Source of the DNA: an uncultured Prevotella sp.
GTDB lineage: Bacteria > Bacteroidota > Bacteroidia > Bacteroidales > Bacteroidaceae
Direction: 5' to 3'
DNA length: 32,792 nt
Assembly (NCBI GenBank): GCA_934183355.1
Contig: CAKPST010000021.1
Location: forward strand, 1-32,792
Shown one piece after another: positions 1 to 6,018 of this stretch (positions are counted from its first letter, which is position 1; each line of letters starts with the position of its first letter). The notes under the pieces are model-generated. The model had not been told where the DNA came from, did not search any database, and was given only the letters and a program-made list of their open reading frames with translations. A program made the position numbers and the translations under genes.

Positions 1-98
1 ATGAACAGATAGAACGTGGCTACGGCTACACCCAAGCCCAGGAGATTGAGCAGGGTGGCGAGGCGGTAGCGACGGAATAAATATAGTAAACTTTTCAT
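1..98 (-). CDS. ABC transporter permease, FtsX/MacB-like, N-terminal fragment
   Basis: Only the first 32 codons are in the window; the gene runs off the left edge. The minus-strand ATG at 96-98 opens a peptide beginning MKSLLYLFRRYRLATLLN, followed by a hydrophobic stretch (LLGLGVAVATFYLFM) that looks like the first membrane helix of a MacB/FtsX-type permease. It lies 161 bp downstream of an ABC ATPase in the same direction, where a cognate permease is expected. The family forms the inner-membrane part of a tripartite exporter with an adaptor and a TolC-like channel. The assignment rests on the short N-terminus and on context. The gap to the ATPase is filled by a palindromic repeat. Confidence 0.7.
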   Translation of the reverse strand, partial: MKSLLYLFRRYRLATLLNLLGLGVAVATFYLF

Positions 99-130
99 AT
101 TGTTTTATTTTTATCTGAGAGTTATTTTAT

Positions 131-260
131 AGTTGAGAGTTTAGAGTTGGAAGTTGAGAGTTATGATTTGTATTGTGGGGATTATCTATTTATACGATTC
201 TCTATGCTATTCATAACTTTCAACTCTCAACTTTCAACTCTCAACTTTCAACTCTCAACT
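131..260. repeat. Palindrome built from AGTTGAR heptamers (copy 1)
   Basis: The left arm (131-166) and right arm (211-260) are inverted copies of a tandem 7-bp unit, AGTTGAG or AGTTGAA. Each arm ends next to the loop in AGTTATGA or its complement. The loop is about 44 bp. The right arm runs directly into the stop codon of the ATPase gene. A second member of the family is at 16695-16814. It could fold in RNA as a long hairpin between ATPase and permease; its role is unknown. Confidence 0.85.
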
Positions 261-940
261 TAAATGATTCTCTCGTTGTTGTCTACAACCTGTCCGTCGA
301 ACAGATTGATAATTCTATTCGCCATCATAGCGTCGTGCTGTGAGTGGGTCACCATCACGATGGTTGTTCCCTCGGCATTCAGCTGCGAGAGCAGTTCCAT
401 TACGGCGAGTCCGCTCTTCGAGTCGAGATTACCCGTAGGCTCGTCGGCAAGTATCAGCTTCGGCTTGCCCACCACGGCACGTGCTATTGCCACACGCTGT
501 TGCTGGCCGCCCGATAGTTGCTGCGGATAGTGCTTAGCACGCTGGCTGAGTCCCACCTTTCTTAATATCTCGGTTACACGTTCGCGACGTTCTTTGGCTG
601 GAACTCCGATGTAGCGCAACTGCAGGTCGACATTCTCCTCAACCGTAAGCTCGTCTATTAGGTTGAAGCTCTGGAATACAAAGCCTATTCTGCCGCGACG
701 ATACTTCGTGCGCTCCTTCTCCTTGAGCTTGGCTACAGGCTCGCCATCGAGCCAATATTCACCGCTATTTGGATTGTCAAGCAGACCAAGAATGTTTAGC
801 AAAGTTGACTTGCCACAACCACTCGGTCCCATTATCGCTACAAACTCGCCGTCCTCTACGTTAATGCTAACACCGTTGAGAGCAACGGTCTCTACTTCCT
901 CTGTGCGGAAGATTTTTGTAAGGTTTTCTGTCTTTATCAT
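260..940 (-). CDS. ABC transporter ATP-binding protein, MacB/LolD type
   Basis: A 226-residue ATPase that would power export through the neighbouring permease and adaptor. It has every nucleotide-binding motif: Walker A GPSGCGKST (38-46), Q-loop glutamine 90, signature LSGGQ (142-146), Walker B LILADE (162-167) followed by PTGNLDS, and switch histidine 199. The length and the PTGNLDS extension are typical of the MacB/LolD/FtsE subclass. The start ATG is 7 bp after the adaptor stop codon, so the two are almost certainly co-transcribed. The substrate (drug, lipoprotein, peptide or other) cannot be read from the sequence. Confidence 0.95.
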   Translation of the reverse strand: MIKTENLTKIFRTEEVETVALNGVSINVEDGEFVAIMGPSGCGKSTLLNILGLLDNPNSGEYWLDGEPVAKLKEKERTKYRRGRIGFVFQSFNLIDELTVEENVDLQLRYIGVPAKERRERVTEILRKVGLSQRAKHYPQQLSGGQQQRVAIARAVVGKPKLILADEPTGNLDSKSGLAVMELLSQLNAEGTTIVMVTHSQHDAMMANRIINLFDGQVVDNNERII

Positions 941-947
941 AATATTG

Positions 948-2195
948 TTATTTTAAAATCAACACTTCGTTATCTTTGAATGCTTCGTAACCGCTGGTTA
1001 TCACACGTTCGCCTGGTTCCAGACCCTGCGTCACCTCATAATACTGTGGGTTCTGTCGTGCAATGCTTATGTTTCGGCGATAAGCCTTCTTGCCCGAACG
1101 GTCGAGCACGAATATCCAGTTGCCACCAGTGGTCTGGAAGAATGTGCCACGTGGAACTAATGTTGCTTCCGACGACTTGCCGAGAGCCAGCTCCACATAG
1201 TAGGTCTGTCCGCTACGCATCTGTGCTGGACGTGAGCTGACGAACACAAAGTCGGTGCGGAACGAGCCGTCGCGCACTTCAGGATAAACCTTGCGTACAC
1301 GCAGTTTATATTCCTTGCCGTCTCTGGTTATGGTGGCTGTCAGTCCCGGACGCACGCGGTCGATGTAGTGCTCGTCGATCTTTGCCTCAATCTTGAAGTC
1401 GCTGAGGTCGTTAATCTGACCTATGTTCTGTCCTGCCTGAATGTTCTGTCCCAGCTCCACGTCGAGCAATCCAAGTTCGCCGTCGATGGCAGAGCGCACC
1501 TCCAACTTGTTCTTGCGCTCACGCACTAAGAGCACGTTCTTGCGCATATTGTCGAGATTGTCCTCCATCTGAGCCATCTGCACATGGCGGTAGAGGCTGT
1601 CCTGCTTCAGTCGCTGACCTATAAGTCGCTGCTTGCGCAAGGCGAGGTTGTAGTCCTCCTTGCTTTGCAGAAACACCTCTTTGCTGATGAGTTTCTCCTT
1701 GTAGAGTCGTGAGTTCTGCTGATAGGCACGCAGCTTGCGGTCGCAGTCCATGTCGAGAGTGGCTTGTTCTGTACGATTGTTCAGCCGGTCTTGCTGCATG
1801 GTTACTTGTGTGTTGCGCAGAAGGTTCTGTTTCTCGGCAAGTTCTGCCTCGGCGTTTAGAATCTGCAAGTCGAGATTGCTGTTGCTCAGTCGCAATATCA
1901 CGTCGCCTTTTTTTACGCGCGTGCCTTCCTCCACAACCTTTTCTCTCACGATGCCTCCCTCTTCGGGCGAGATTTGCACCACTTGAATAGGCACCACCTG
2001 TCCGTTGAGCCTCACATAATCGTCGAACTTGCCACGAGTCACGTCGCTCACAGTCACGTCGTTGCTGTCGATGGTCATTGTGCTCGCTGTACTTCCGAAG
2101 ATAATCCACACGAGCAAAACCACAACTGCCACTGCCGCTGCAATATACCCGATGTAGCGGCGCGGGAATGATTTCTTTTCTATTGGTCGGTCCAT
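948..2195 (-). CDS. Efflux periplasmic adaptor (membrane fusion protein, HlyD/RND type)
   Basis: A 415-residue membrane-anchored adaptor linking the inner-membrane ABC transporter to the outer-membrane channel. One N-terminal transmembrane segment (about residues 14-33) is followed by a barrel-sandwich/lipoyl-like half with the pattern EEGGIVREKVVEEGTRVKKG. Next come a long charged coiled coil (about 113-235), the second lipoyl half (ELGQNIQAGQNIG) and a C-terminal beta-barrel region. This is the usual order for the family. Its 5' end overlaps the 3' end of the TolC-like gene by 16 bp, and the ATPase follows 7 bp later, so the three genes form one transcription unit. Confidence 0.93.
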   Translation of the reverse strand: MDRPIEKKSFPRRYIGYIAAAVAVVVLLVWIIFGSTASTMTIDSNDVTVSDVTRGKFDDYVRLNGQVVPIQVVQISPEEGGIVREKVVEEGTRVKKGDVILRLSNSNLDLQILNAEAELAEKQNLLRNTQVTMQQDRLNNRTEQATLDMDCDRKLRAYQQNSRLYKEKLISKEVFLQSKEDYNLALRKQRLIGQRLKQDSLYRHVQMAQMEDNLDNMRKNVLLVRERKNKLEVRSAIDGELGLLDVELGQNIQAGQNIGQINDLSDFKIEAKIDEHYIDRVRPGLTATITRDGKEYKLRVRKVYPEVRDGSFRTDFVFVSSRPAQMRSGQTYYVELALGKSSEATLVPRGTFFQTTGGNWIFVLDRSGKKAYRRNISIARQNPQYYEVTQGLEPGERVITSGYEAFKDNEVLILK

Positions 2196-3505
2196 AATTT
2201 TTCTCCTTTATAATATGCTAAAAGCTTCTTGTTGTACGCCATTGTCAGCTGGCTCTGCAGCAGTTTCACTCTGCTCTGCAACAGCGTCACGGCAGCCGTC
2301 TTAACGTCTATCGACGAGGCAAGTCCTTCCTCGTATTTGCGTGTGGTGAGGTGAGCCGCAAGGCTGTCCGCCTCTACCTGCTCTTGCATCTTAGCCACCT
2401 CCTTAGTGCTGTTCTCTACGTCCGACGCAGCCTCAACGATGATGCGGTGCAGCTCGCTCTGCTCGTACTCAAGATTCTCGCGAGCCTGGTCGAGGGCAAT
2501 CTTGCGGCGTCGGATGGTTGACGACGTGGCGAGTCGGTTGAATAAAGGTATCGACAGCGACAGCCCTACATACTCGCCGGCATTGTTCTTGAATTGTTCG
2601 GAGAAGGAGGCGTGTCCTCCTTTGTCCATGTTTCTATAGAAAGAGGTGGACACGCCACCCGAGAGAGAGATCGTTGGAAGCAATGCGCCACGTGCAGCAC
2701 GCAGACTGTAGCGTGCTGCCTCAACACCCTGTTGCGCCTTGAGGATGCGTGGGTTGTTGGTGGCGGCATAGGCTGCTATTTGCGACGGGGTGTCTGCAAG
2801 CTGTGGTTCGGGGTCAAAGGCAGGCTGCACGACGTTGAGCGTTGAGTCGGCAGGATAGTTCATCAGCTGCTTCAATGCCAACTGCGCCTTTGTGGTCTGA
2901 CTCTGCATGTGCGTCAGCTCATACTCGTCGGCAGCAAGTGTGGCTCGCATCTGCGCCACGTCGGCATCGCTCTTCTGCCCCACCTCAGCCATCACCTCGG
3001 TCTGGTGTAGCAATGCTCGGCTCTCGTCGCGCTTCTTCATCGTCTGGTCGACAGCACCCTGGCAATACACCAAGTCCATATAAGCCTTGTACACCTTGAG
3101 CGATACGTCGTCCTTCTCTGCCTGCACAGCGCTGCGTCCCATCGCCACATTAGCCTTCGCCATGCGCAGTTCGTTGTAGCGTTGTAGTCCGTCGAATACG
3201 GTGAGCGATGCTTGCAATCCATACCCATTATACAGTGTGCTCACGTCTGTATAGGTATTGGTCTCTGGGTCGATAGCACGTCCAAAGTTCATCTGTCCCG
3301 ACACCGAACCATAGACATTGGGCAGGAAGGCTCCGATGGCTTGTGTCTTGGCAGCCCGGCTGTCGTCAAGTGCAAACCGCTGCTGACGCACCGAGTGGCT
3401 GTGGTCGGCGGCATACTGCATGCAACGCTCCACGGTCCAGGGTTCGGCAGCATGTAGCTGAAACCCAGCAGCCAGAGTCATCATCATTAAATATATTCGC
3501 TTCAT
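2180..3505 (-). CDS. TolC family outer membrane efflux protein
   Basis: About 441 residues; the outer-membrane channel of the tripartite exporter. A signal peptide (MKRIYLMMMTLAAGFQLHA) precedes PWTVERCMQYAADHS, the typical opening of an outer membrane efflux protein. The rest is long amphipathic helices in two repeats rich in A, Q, L and K. I chose the ATG at 3505, not the in-frame one at 3538, because it starts exactly at the signal peptide and because a -7 promoter box (3536-3543) would overlap the longer start. It is the first gene of the operon and overlaps the adaptor gene by 16 bp. Confidence 0.93.
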   Translation of the reverse strand: MKRIYLMMMTLAAGFQLHAAEPWTVERCMQYAADHSHSVRQQRFALDDSRAAKTQAIGAFLPNVYGSVSGQMNFGRAIDPETNTYTDVSTLYNGYGLQASLTVFDGLQRYNELRMAKANVAMGRSAVQAEKDDVSLKVYKAYMDLVYCQGAVDQTMKKRDESRALLHQTEVMAEVGQKSDADVAQMRATLAADEYELTHMQSQTTKAQLALKQLMNYPADSTLNVVQPAFDPEPQLADTPSQIAAYAATNNPRILKAQQGVEAARYSLRAARGALLPTISLSGGVSTSFYRNMDKGGHASFSEQFKNNAGEYVGLSLSIPLFNRLATSSTIRRRKIALDQARENLEYEQSELHRIIVEAASDVENSTKEVAKMQEQVEADSLAAHLTTRKYEEGLASSIDVKTAAVTLLQSRVKLLQSQLTMAYNKKLLAYYKGEKLWTDQ

Positions 3506-3535
3506 CTTATCGTTGTTTTGTTTGTTTTGACAATG

Positions 3536-3543
3536 CAAATTTA
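3536..3543 (-). promoter_or_regulatory. -7 box (TAAATTTG) of the efflux operon
   Basis: On the minus strand the sequence TAAATTTG matches the Bacteroidetes -7 consensus TAnnTTTG and lies about 31 bp upstream of the TolC-like start. No clear -33 TTTG is visible at 19-21 bp, so the promoter may need an activator, plausibly the divergently encoded response regulator. Confidence 0.6.
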
Positions 3544-3615
3544 GGGATAAACAATGGGGGAAAGTCTGAAAAATTTAAAGAACATGCCCTTTCTGACGCA
3601 GATTTGCCGAAAAGT

Positions 3616-3630
3616 GTATGAAAATCATAC
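3616..3630. promoter_or_regulatory. Inverted repeat in the divergent promoter region, possible operator
   Basis: The sequence GTATGAAAATCATAC is an inverted repeat, GTATGA-N3-TCATAC. It lies between the minus-strand promoter of the efflux operon and the plus-strand promoter of the response regulator. Its size and place suit a dimeric Fis-type HTH protein such as the adjacent regulator. This is inference from position and symmetry only. Confidence 0.4.
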
Positions 3631-3682
3631 AATGAGAGGGTAATGCCCATAACAGCAAATAATGTTAAAACCATCAAAATCA

Positions 3683-3713
3683 TTTGCAGTGCAACTACTT
3701 TTAGTTACATTTG
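3683..3713 (+). promoter_or_regulatory. Promoter of the response regulator gene (TTTG-N19-TACATTTG)
   Basis: A -33 TTTG at 3683-3686 is followed after 19 bp by a -7 box TACATTTG at 3706-3713. This is a full match to the Bacteroidetes housekeeping promoter. It ends 16 bp before the ATG at 3730 and so rules out the longer in-frame start at 3643. Confidence 0.8.
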
Positions 3714-3729
3714 CACACAAAAAAATTGT

Positions 3730-4257
3730 ATGACCTACCCTTACAACACTCTTATTGTTGTCGACGACAACAGCGCTATTCTCACGGCTCTGAAGATTTG
3801 TCTCGCCACTGAGTTTGAGCATATCATCACGCTGTCGTCGCCCGACACACTCGTGGCTACACTCGCCAAGGAGCCTGCTGTGGACGCTGTGCTGTTGGAC
3901 ATGAACTTCTCGCTGGGTGTGAACACGGGAATGGATGGACTCTTCTGGTTGCGCACTATCAAGAAGCTGCACCCTAACACGCCCGTCATACTCATCACTG
4001 CATACGCTGATGTGCAACTGGCGGTGAAGGGACTGAAGTATGGGGCTGCCGACTTTGTGACGAAACCGTGGGACAACGACAAACTTATCACGACACTACA
4101 CGATGCTATTGACAAAAACCGTGAGGTGATGCCACTCGAACAGATGGAACTGGAACATGTGCAACGGGCGATGGAACAGTGTCATGGGAATGTGAGCAAG
4201 GCGGCGGAAATGTTGGGAATAACGAGACAGACGCTGTATAAGAAACTGAAGAAATAA
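3730..4257 (+). CDS. Response regulator, REC domain plus Fis-type HTH (no AAA+ domain)
   Basis: A 175-residue cytoplasmic regulator. The receiver domain (about 5-125) shows the acidic pair D12-D13, phospho-acceptor D57 (DAVLLDMNF), T90 and K112 (VTKPW). After a short linker the C-terminus (about 139-175) is a Fis-family helix-turn-helix, with NVSKAAEMLGITRQTLYKKL. NtrC-family regulators carry the same HTH behind a sigma-54-activating AAA+ domain, which is absent here. The protein therefore resembles the RegA/ActR/PrrA architecture and probably does not activate sigma-54 directly. It is divergent from the efflux operon and precedes a histidine kinase, so it likely controls that operon. The start is fixed by the promoter at 3683-3713. 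Confidence 0.92.
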   Translation: MTYPYNTLIVVDDNSAILTALKICLATEFEHIITLSSPDTLVATLAKEPAVDAVLLDMNFSLGVNTGMDGLFWLRTIKKLHPNTPVILITAYADVQLAVKGLKYGAADFVTKPWDNDKLITTLHDAIDKNREVMPLEQMELEHVQRAMEQCHGNVSKAAEMLGITRQTLYKKLKK

Positions 4258-4260
4258 ATA

Positions 4261-4446
4261 GACGGATAACGGCTTAATTAACGGTTTAATTAACGAATAA
4301 TTAACGGCTTAATTAACGAATAATTAACGGGAATTAACGACAAAGAAAATAAACGTAGTCGTTAATGCCGGTTAATTATTCGTTAATTTTATCGTTAATT
4401 ATTCGTTAATTTCATCGTTAATTTCATCGTTAATTGTTCGTTAATA
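4261..4446. repeat. TTAACG-array palindrome (copy 1)
   Basis: A long imperfect palindrome. The left arm is a tandem array of TTAACG plus 4-6 bp (10-12 bp per unit); the right arm is the complementary CGTTAA array. The loop AAAGAAAATAAACGTA is at 4342-4357. The side nearest the loop reads GGGAATTAACGAC on the left and GTCGTTAATGCCGG on the right, which gives the element an orientation. It fills the whole gap between regulator and kinase and ends about 11 bp before the kinase start. Related copies are at 8792-8933 (same orientation) and 14444-14611 (inverted). Confidence 0.9.
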
Positions 4447-4457
4447 ATACATATTTT

Positions 4458-5360
4458 ATGACTCTATATTACATCATACTCCTCCAGGCAATCATCATTG
4501 TTGCCCTCCTCCTCTGGCAATACCGCCACCAGCGACTCCTCTCCCTCCGCGCCCGCCTCATGCGCGAAGCTCTCCGCAACCGCGACTTCACCTTCCGACT
4601 CCACACCGACCGACTTTTCCCTGGCGAACGCGACCTGCAAGCTGCACTCAACGATATGGGGGGTGAGATAAACCGACTGTTGGCACGTAGCGAGGTGGAG
4701 TCGTGGCAACGGCTCACACGCGTGCTGACACACGAAATAATGAACTCGGTGGCGCCCATACAGAGCATCACTCAGGCTTACATCGCCTCGCCTCTCGTCA
4801 AGGACACACCGCTTGAGGAGGGCATGAGGGCAATATACGACACGAGCCTCAGCCTATCGACATTTGTAGACAGCTATCGCAAACTGACGCAACTGCAACC
4901 TGCCGACATTCAACCTCTCAATCTGCGCCAGTTTGTCAAGACACAGACGGCTCTCTATCCTGACATCAAGTGGCATGTCTGCCTCAACGACACTACTCAC
5001 ATCAACACCGACCATGGCATGCTGCGACAAGTGACTGTCAATATCATCAAGAACGCTATAGAGGCTGGAGCTCGCAACATCGACATTCGCTCTGCTGAAG
5101 ACGACTATAACATCTCTAAGGACTCTAAAGACAACCTTAACAACATACGACTGCTCGTCAGCAACGACGGACAACCGATAGCTCCGGAAGTGGCAAGGGA
5201 GGTGTTCATTCCCTTCTTCACCACCAAGAAGACGGGACAGGGCATCGGTCTGTCTCTGGCTCGACAAATGATGATGGCATGCGGCGGCAATCTGTGGCTT
5301 GCCGATACTCCAGTAGCTGGTTTTCACACTACATTCATTATAGAGTGTATAGGAAGTTGA
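4458..5360 (+). CDS. Sensor histidine kinase with minimal sensor region
   Basis: A 300-residue membrane-linked kinase, the likely partner of the preceding regulator. A single N-terminal transmembrane helix (about 3-20) leads into a short linker. The phospho-acceptor helix has H92 in LTHEIMNS, and the ATPase domain has the N-box NIIKNAIEA (195-203), G1 box NDGQP (about 236-240), F-box FFTTKKTG and G2 box GQGIGLSLA (260-268). There is no periplasmic loop, PAS or HAMP domain that I can see, so sensing is presumably through the membrane segment or a partner. The ATG at 4458 is preferred over a TTG at 4434, which lies inside the repeat array. Confidence 0.92.
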   Translation: MTLYYIILLQAIIIVALLLWQYRHQRLLSLRARLMREALRNRDFTFRLHTDRLFPGERDLQAALNDMGGEINRLLARSEVESWQRLTRVLTHEIMNSVAPIQSITQAYIASPLVKDTPLEEGMRAIYDTSLSLSTFVDSYRKLTQLQPADIQPLNLRQFVKTQTALYPDIKWHVCLNDTTHINTDHGMLRQVTVNIIKNAIEAGARNIDIRSAEDDYNISKDSKDNLNNIRLLVSNDGQPIAPEVAREVFIPFFTTKKTGQGIGLSLARQMMMACGGNLWLADTPVAGFHTTFIIECIGS

Positions 5361-5364
5361 ATAG

Positions 5365-5773
5365 GTGAAAATATGTGCCACATCTACCAGAAACCACACA
5401 ATACTCTGATAATCAACACCGTACACAATGGCAGATAATCCCCAAATGGCAAAATGTGCCATCCCATCTGCCACGATTCAAGCCTCATCTACCACGCAGA
5501 ATTTTTATCTACCCTGCAAACGAGGCTTGTTTGCATTGCAACTAAGGCTTGTTTGCATTGCATCTAAGCCTTGTTTGCATTGCATCTAAGCCCTACTTTG
5601 AATGCAAACAAGCCTCGTTTGCAAGGTAGATAAAAATTCTGCATGGTAGATGAACATTCTCGTATGGCAGATAGGATGGTACATTCAGCCCCCGTCGCTT
5701 CATCTGCCAGCCATGAAGTTATTGATAATCAATTACTTACACTATTTATGGCAGATATGGTAGATATTTTCAC
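5365..5773. repeat. 409-bp MITE-like palindromic element with terminal inverted repeats
   Basis: The element starts 4 bp after the kinase stop. Its ends form an inverted repeat of about 25 bp: GTGAAAATAT is exact at 5365-5374 and 5764-5773, and the pairing continues imperfectly for about 15 bp. The arms are filled with ATCTACC/ATCTGCC motifs in mirrored order. A near-perfect 42-bp inverted pair at 5496-5537 and 5601-5642 encloses tandem copies of a roughly 22-bp unit around GCTTGTTTGCATTG. There is no transposase and no convincing ORF inside. Together with 5808-5960 it accounts for most of the 658-bp gene-free gap. Confidence 0.8.
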
Positions 5774-5807
5774 TATAAATGATTTATTAGACACAAAAAC
5801 TAATCAT

Positions 5808-5960
5808 AAGACAACAATGTCAGTGGATAAGACAACAACATCGATGTTGTTGTCTTACCACCCCTATTGATGTTGTTGTCTTTAACGTTCTTGTCTTTTT
5901 AAAATTTAAAAATTTATGGTTTAATTCCTTTTTATGCAAGACTTTCAGTAATTTTGCAAT
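5808..5960 (+). repeat. Duplicated leader (copy A) with a perfect 28-bp palindrome
   Basis: Bases 5847-5960 match 9032-9145 at 111 of 114 positions with no gaps, so the promoter region of the next gene is duplicated elsewhere in the window. Bases 5808-5844 are the exact reverse complement of 9005-9041, so the flank is inverted between the copies. A perfect 28-bp palindrome (AAGACAACAACATC and its complement) lies at 5829-5856. Confidence 0.9.
5949..5956 (+). promoter_or_regulatory. -7 box TAATTTTG upstream of the secreted YD-like protein
   Basis: TAATTTTG fits TAnnTTTG and is followed by a 62-bp leader to the ATG at 6019. No strong -33 TTTG is seen at the standard distance. The box lies within the duplicated leader; in copy B the corresponding box is TAACTTTG at 9134-9141. 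Confidence 0.6.
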
Positions 5961-6018
5961 ATACATTTACCCATTCGATTGAATTAAACATTTTTACCAA
6001 CTAAAAACTTGACCAATT

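Noticed and set aside
3505..3730. A sigma-54 (-24/-12) promoter for the efflux operon
   Set aside because: I looked for GG-N10-GC spacing near TGGCAC-like sequences on the minus strand and found none convincing, and the adjacent regulator lacks the AAA+ domain.
5643..5870. A 75-codon plus-strand open frame in the gene-free gap
   Set aside because: It reads through one arm of the palindromic element and into the duplicated leader, with no upstream promoter box and low-complexity composition.
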